DNA of 9,902 nucleotides. Source: Candidatus Hestiella acidicharens (lineage in GTDB: Archaea > Thermoproteota > Thermoprotei_A > Sulfolobales > Acidilobaceae). The position numbers were made by a program, and so were the translations under genes. The notes under the pieces were generated by a model that saw nothing but the letters and a program-made list of their open reading frames with translations, did not search any database and was not told where the DNA came from. Positions 7,015-9,902 of the stretch are shown here, piece by piece. Numbering within the stretch: the first letter of the stretch is position 1; every line of letters starts with the position of its first letter. The stretch is from assembly GCA_015523575.1 (NCBI GenBank), contig WAJZ01000038.1, positions 1-9,902 on the forward strand, in the 5' to 3' direction.

Positions 7015-7092
7015 CCAATACACGTCGCAGGTAAGTAGGAAAAGCATAAACAGTAACTTAAGGGCAGACGAGTTGCTAGGAAGCCTTTTTTG
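7012..7092 (+). other. Disrupted 5' end of the upstream paralogue (frameshifted remnant)
   Basis: GTG 7012 is in frame with the gene at 7090 but meets TAG 7036 and TAA 7054. In the +1 frame, codons from 7046 to 7090 read INSNLRADELLGSLF and then hit TGA at 7091. That peptide lines up without gaps with IKSDMKVPEVLEKML of the downstream paralogue, directly before the shared NYLE. The frames would rejoin by a -1 shift in the T6 run at 7086-7091. No ATG, GTG or TTG opens the +1 frame other than TTG 7073. This suggests two compensating indels that destroyed the original N-terminus, a sequencing error, or recoding. Confidence 0.55.
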
Positions 7093-7557
7093 AACTATCT
7101 AGAGGACTTGGTAGGCGTGGTAAAGCAAAACTACCCTAAGAAGGGAAGTGAAATTGAAAGGCTTGTCATAGCGTTTGCTAAATATATAAGCAAGGTTGAA
7201 AAGAGTAGGTGCAATTCAATAAATCTGACAAAGTTTGTAGAATCGCTTAGCGCTATTGGTATAGGCAAAAAAGACATAATTTCTTATGCGCTTACTGGCC
7301 TGAGTATATTGATTCCTAAAGATATAGACAAGGGGATGATCTCAGCAATAGGTCAAAAGGCGTTGGATTACCTCCTTTGTAAATATCCAAACCATGTAGT
7401 ATATGAAAAATGCGATGGCGATGGTGTAATGCTTATAGATGACATCAAGCTTAGGCCTGTGGGTTATGATAAGGAAGAGATAAAGTATAGGCTTAAGTAT
7501 AACGAATGCGAGCTATTAGTTAATGTAGACAACCGTTGTTTTGACTTCTCTCCATAG
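7090..7557 (+). CDS. Unknown small protein, upstream copy of a paralogous pair
   Basis: I do not recognise this family. The open part gives 155 residues from TTG 7090, with no signal peptide or membrane segment, so probably cytosolic. It aligns along its length with the protein at 9365-9892. Shared blocks are NYLE, EIERLVIAFAKY (21-32), IGI-x2-K (about 56-61), GLSI (70-73), a central D-x4-I-x3-G, the KY-x2-H-x-V-x-E-x-CD segment, and the C-terminal NVD-x-RCF-x-FS. The N-terminal half is predicted helical by eye; the C-terminal third looks like beta hairpins. Only a weak AGGAAG precedes TTG 7090, and the original N-terminus seems to lie in a broken frame upstream. It may be a shortened functional gene or an early pseudogene. 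The conserved C-terminus argues for constraint until recently at least. Confidence 0.65.
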   Translation: MNYLEDLVGVVKQNYPKKGSEIERLVIAFAKYISKVEKSRCNSINLTKFVESLSAIGIGKKDIISYALTGLSILIPKDIDKGMISAIGQKALDYLLCKYPNHVVYEKCDGDGVMLIDDIKLRPVGYDKEEIKYRLKYNECELLVNVDNRCFDFSP

Positions 7558-7595
7558 CTTCCTATTGTTTATCTTATGCGCTGATCGGGTGGTGC

Positions 7596-7615
7596 GAAAA
7601 TCCCCAAGGATTTTC
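7596..7615 (+). other. Hairpin between the upstream paralogue and pyrDK
   Basis: GAAAATCC (7596-7603) and GGATTTTC (7608-7615) are perfect reverse complements around a 4-base CCAA loop. It lies 38 bases after the upstream paralogue stop and 36 bases before the pyrDK TATA box. It could end the upstream transcript or serve as a protein-binding site. Confidence 0.5.
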
Positions 7616-7625
7616 CATTAATGGA
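7614..7625 (+). promoter_or_regulatory. 12-bp perfect palindrome upstream of pyrDK, candidate operator
   Basis: TCCATTAATGGA is fully self-complementary and shares its first two bases with the right arm of the adjacent hairpin. It ends 26 bases upstream of the TATA box at 7652, a position compatible with a dimeric regulator. No regulator gene is present here, so any binding protein is inferred. Confidence 0.4.
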
Positions 7626-7651
7626 GAGAGGATCTATTTGCATTCGATCTT

Positions 7652-7660
7652 TTTATAAAA
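7652..7660 (+). promoter_or_regulatory. TATA box for pyrDK
   Basis: TTTATAAAA is the clearest archaeal TATA element in the window. It predicts a transcription start near 7682-7684, giving a leader of about 37-39 bases before GTG 7721, or an almost leaderless message at ATG 7685. Confidence 0.6.
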
Positions 7661-7708
7661 AACCTAATAAAATGACGCCATGTTATGTGCTGGGTCTGTT
7701 TGATTAAA

Positions 7709-7713
7709 GGGGT
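7709..7713 (+). promoter_or_regulatory. Shine-Dalgarno site choosing the pyrDK start
   Basis: GGGGT, within AAAGGGGTC, lies 7 bases before GTG 7721. It supports that codon over the in-frame ATG 7685. Confidence 0.55.
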
Positions 7714-7720
7714 CAATACC

Positions 7721-9328
7721 GTGAAGTATGAGTTACTTGGAAAGAAAATCTCGAGTCCATTCACGATTCCATCAGGAGTGATAACAACAGAGGTTCAAAC
7801 CATTGAAATGCTTGCAAATGAAATACCTGAACTTGGAATAATAACAACAAAAAGCATAGGAATGAGGAGAAATGATGGGAACAAGGAGCCAATAATTGCA
7901 CAATATGGTAGTGCATCTTTTATAAACGCTGTTGGTTTAAGAAACCCAGGTGTAGCTGAATTTAGGGAGAAGCTCTCCACAATAAAAATACCAAGAGACC
8001 GCTTCTTAATGATATCTATTTATGGTGCAAACGAGTACGAGTTTAGAAACGTAGCTGAGAAGCTTTATGAGTTTGCAGATGGCTTTGAACTAAACCTCTC
8101 ATGCCCTCATTCAAAAAAATATGGAAAAGTTGTTGGTCAAGACGCGAATTTAGTAGGGAGGATAGTTAAGTCCGTGTCTTCCCTAGGGAAGCCCGTGTTT
8201 ATTAAGGTACCTCCAGATGTTGAGGATGAAGTATTAGAAACTTCAATAGAAAATGGAGCAAACGGCTTTGTTGCAATTAATACTCTTGGGCCGGCAGTAC
8301 TGTATCATAATGGCTACCCGGTGCTTTCAAATAAATTTGGAGGCATCTCAGGTAAGGCTATTTTGGAAATTGGAATAAGAACTGTAAGGAAGATAAGAAA
8401 AATGACGGGTTTACCAATAATAGCAGTAGGGGGTATATCTGATATTAATGATGTAGTTATGTATAAACAGGCAGGGGCTTCATACTTCGGGATCGGATCA
8501 GCTTTAGCTGGCATGTCTACAAGTCAAATAAAGGAGTATTTTCATAGTCTTCTAAAAGACCTAGAAGGAGGCTCTAATAGTGCTATCAAAATTTTAAAAG
8601 ACGCTAGGCTCCTTGCCCAGAAGAACACCTATAGAAAATATAGGATAAATAAAAAAGTAAGCTTTTCTGAAGATCTTTATATGGTTGAATTTGATGCCTC
8701 TATAGACGCGCAGCCGGGCCAATTTGTGTTTCTTTGGATACCTAGAGTAGGGGAGAAGCCCTTTTCCATATTTAATGACGACCCTTTATCATTACTTATT
8801 AAAAAAAGAGGGCGTTTTACTAGCTACCTGGCTGAGCTTGGGCAAGGGAAGCAAGTATATATTAGGGGACCCTATGGTAACTCTCCAAGCCTTAATGGAA
8901 GGGTTCTTCTCGTTGGTGGCGGTACTGGTATAGCGGCCCTATATTTATTTGCAAAGCGATATAGGAACTGCGTTGCCTTACTAGGAGCTAAGGATAAGAA
9001 TCATTTACCTTATGCAATGTTTAAGGATATCTGTGAGTTGCATCTCGTTACCGAGGAAGGTGAAATCGGCATGAAGGGGCTTGTGACTGATGTGTTGGAA
9101 AGTGTTTTGCTTAGAACCAAACCCACTTTTGTAGTTAATTGTGGTCCTGAACAGATGATTAGGAAGGCAGTAAAGATAGAAGCCAAGTATGTTCCACAGG
9201 AAAATATATATTCCTCAATAGAAAAGCTAACCATGTGTGGGATAGGACTGTGCGGTACTTGTGCAACACCGAAGGGTTACAGGACTTGCGTCGATGGGAA
9301 TTTTCTCTTGCCTTATCAGCTATTTTAG
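7721..9328 (+). CDS. pyrDK: Fused dihydroorotate dehydrogenase (PyrD, class 1B type) and electron-transfer subunit (PyrK)
   Basis: Oxidises dihydroorotate to orotate in UMP synthesis and should pass electrons to NAD+ within one 535-residue cytosolic chain. The FMN domain (about 1-285) shows KSIGMRRNDGNKEP (44-57), NAVGLRNPG (69-77), NLSCPH with catalytic Cys128, FIKVPPDV, AINTLGP (185-191), GGISGKAI and AVGGISDINDV (235-245). The PyrK part (about 303-535) shows PGQFVFLWIP, an FAD motif EKPFSI where RPxS is usual, GPYGN, the NAD motif VGGGTGIAAL (398-407), CGPEQMI and four [2Fe-2S] cysteines: Cys506, 511, 514 and 523. In well-studied bacteria these are two genes, so the fusion is notable. GTG 7721 is supported by its GGGGT site; ATG 7685 would add 12 residues including CWVC. 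Unknown paralogues flank it on both sides. Confidence 0.92.
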   Translation: MKYELLGKKISSPFTIPSGVITTEVQTIEMLANEIPELGIITTKSIGMRRNDGNKEPIIAQYGSASFINAVGLRNPGVAEFREKLSTIKIPRDRFLMISIYGANEYEFRNVAEKLYEFADGFELNLSCPHSKKYGKVVGQDANLVGRIVKSVSSLGKPVFIKVPPDVEDEVLETSIENGANGFVAINTLGPAVLYHNGYPVLSNKFGGISGKAILEIGIRTVRKIRKMTGLPIIAVGGISDINDVVMYKQAGASYFGIGSALAGMSTSQIKEYFHSLLKDLEGGSNSAIKILKDARLLAQKNTYRKYRINKKVSFSEDLYMVEFDASIDAQPGQFVFLWIPRVGEKPFSIFNDDPLSLLIKKRGRFTSYLAELGQGKQVYIRGPYGNSPSLNGRVLLVGGGTGIAALYLFAKRYRNCVALLGAKDKNHLPYAMFKDICELHLVTEEGEIGMKGLVTDVLESVLLRTKPTFVVNCGPEQMIRKAVKIEAKYVPQENIYSSIEKLTMCGIGLCGTCATPKGYRTCVDGNFLLPYQLF

Positions 9329-9364
9329 CTTTTAATCCATATTGGTGTATAGCAGAACGCCCAA
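9329..9364 (+). promoter_or_regulatory. Probable promoter and leader of the downstream paralogue
   Basis: CTTTTAAT (9329-9336), right after the pyrDK stop, can act as a TATA element with a start near 9360, just before GTG 9365. TTGGTGTATAGC (9342-9353) matches the upstream paralogue leader at 10 of 12 bases. The gap to pyrDK is only 36 bases, so read-through from pyrDK is equally possible. Confidence 0.4.
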
Positions 9365-9892
9365 GTGGGAGCTCCCATGGAAGCCCTAATAAAAAGTGAT
9401 ATGAAAGTCCCTGAAGTATTGGAAAAGATGCTTTTTAATTATCTGGAAAACGTCATAGCCTTTGCAAAGGAAGAGCGTATAAAAAAAGAGAAAGAAATTG
9501 AAAGGCTTGTCATAGCCTTTGCAAAGTATCTCACAAAGGCACAAAATGAAAACTGGAGTTTTAGTGAAGTAAGCTTTGTTGATATGTTCAGGACAATTGG
9601 CATAAAGAGAAAAGAAACTATAGACTACATTTTGTTAGGCCTCTCGATTATGCTAGTAGACAGGTGGGATAGGGAGGTAATAGCCATGGTAGGGGAGAGA
9701 GTTTTAAATGAGTTGCTTAAAAAATATAAAAGGCATAAGGTTAAAGAAAGCTGCGATGAAAGAAAAACCTTCTACGTGGATGGTCAAAAGTTGGCTAGAA
9801 AAGATATAAATGAGAAACACGTCAGGCTTGAAATTGAAAGAAAAAGCCTTTATATTAATGTAGATGGAAGGTGCTTTAATTTCTCGGCATAG
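9365..9892 (+). CDS. Unknown small protein, downstream and intact copy of the paralogous pair
   Basis: I do not recognise this family and assign no function. The protein has 175 residues from GTG 9365; ATG 9377 or ATG 9401 are possible later starts. No signal peptide, membrane helix or standard nucleotide-binding motif is seen. The first third is a highly charged helical stretch (NYLENVIAFAKE, ERIKKEKEIER, LVIAFAKYLTKA) with an internal repeat of VIAFAK. Next come IGIKRK, LLGLSI, a DRWDREVIAMVGERVLNELLKKY helix pair, and HKVKESCD. The C-terminal part is strand-like and ends in NVDGRCFNFS. The paired Cys residues (CD and RCF) are conserved in both copies and might bind a metal or form a bond, but two cysteines are weak evidence. 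The leader resembles that of the upstream copy. It may be co-transcribed with pyrDK. Confidence 0.85.
   Translation: MGAPMEALIKSDMKVPEVLEKMLFNYLENVIAFAKEERIKKEKEIERLVIAFAKYLTKAQNENWSFSEVSFVDMFRTIGIKRKETIDYILLGLSIMLVDRWDREVIAMVGERVLNELLKKYKRHKVKESCDERKTFYVDGQKLARKDINEKHVRLEIERKSLYINVDGRCFNFSA
9452..9526 (+). repeat. 18-base direct repeat inside the downstream paralogue
   Basis: GTCATAGCCTTTGCAAAG occurs at 9452-9469 and again at 9509-9526, a 57-base (19-codon) in-frame period that encodes VIAFAK twice. The upstream paralogue has only the second unit (VIAFAK at 7165-7182); its first position reads VGVVKQ. Confidence 0.85.
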
Positions 9893-9902
9893 GCACATTT
9901 AA

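Noticed and set aside
6925..7089. A tRNA or other structured RNA gene in the longest spacer
   Set aside because: Only a short TTGGC/GCCAA pairing and a 7-bp stem are visible; there is no cloverleaf, T-loop consensus or clear C/D-box pair.
7012..7092. A proven programmed -1 frameshift
   Set aside because: The T6 run and the rejoining frame are suggestive, but the upstream frame has no usable start codon and a second shift would be needed, so recoding is kept only as one hypothesis.
7150..9516. The repeated 23-base stretch in the paralogues as part of a mobile element or CRISPR
   Set aside because: It occurs only once in each paralogue, in coding frame, with no regular spacing, terminal inverted repeats or transposase.

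Overview
This 9.9-kb window looks like chromosomal DNA of an A+T-rich thermophilic archaeon, most likely a crenarchaeote or close relative. The evidence is an archaeal GHMP-type shikimate kinase in place of the bacterial enzyme, TATA-type promoters, G-rich Shine-Dalgarno sites, GTG/TTG starts, heavy AGG/ATA codon use, and a flavodiiron protein typical of anaerobes or microaerophiles. The species cannot be named from sequence alone. All genes I accept are on the + strand.

Region 1 (1-5326) is a shikimate operon in which every gene overlaps the next by about 10-30 bases: aroB (5' end outside the window), aroE, aroC, archaeal aroK, aroA, aroD. Together they encode every step from DAHP to chorismate. 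DAHP synthase is not in the window and may lie upstream. The EPSP synthase has Ala where glyphosate-sensitive enzymes have Gly.

Region 2 (5327-6949) has two separately promoted genes. One encodes an acylphosphatase. The other encodes a flavodiiron protein (O2/NO reductase) with all its metal ligands intact.

Region 3 (6950-9902) is the least ordinary part. A single-polypeptide fusion of dihydroorotate dehydrogenase (PyrD, class 1B type) with its electron-transfer partner PyrK sits between two divergent copies of a small cytosolic protein I do not recognise. The copies share a C-terminal NVD-x-RCF-x-FS signature, a core EIERLVIAFAKY block and apparently a common promoter/leaderless-GTG leader. 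The downstream copy is intact. The upstream copy has a scrambled 5' end: a potential GTG start is followed by in-frame stops, and the missing N-terminal residues can be read in the +1 frame up to a T6 run, where the frames rejoin. Inverted repeats lie just upstream of the pyrDK promoter. No tRNA, rRNA, CRISPR array or insertion sequence was seen, and no gene-free stretch exceeds about 165 bases.
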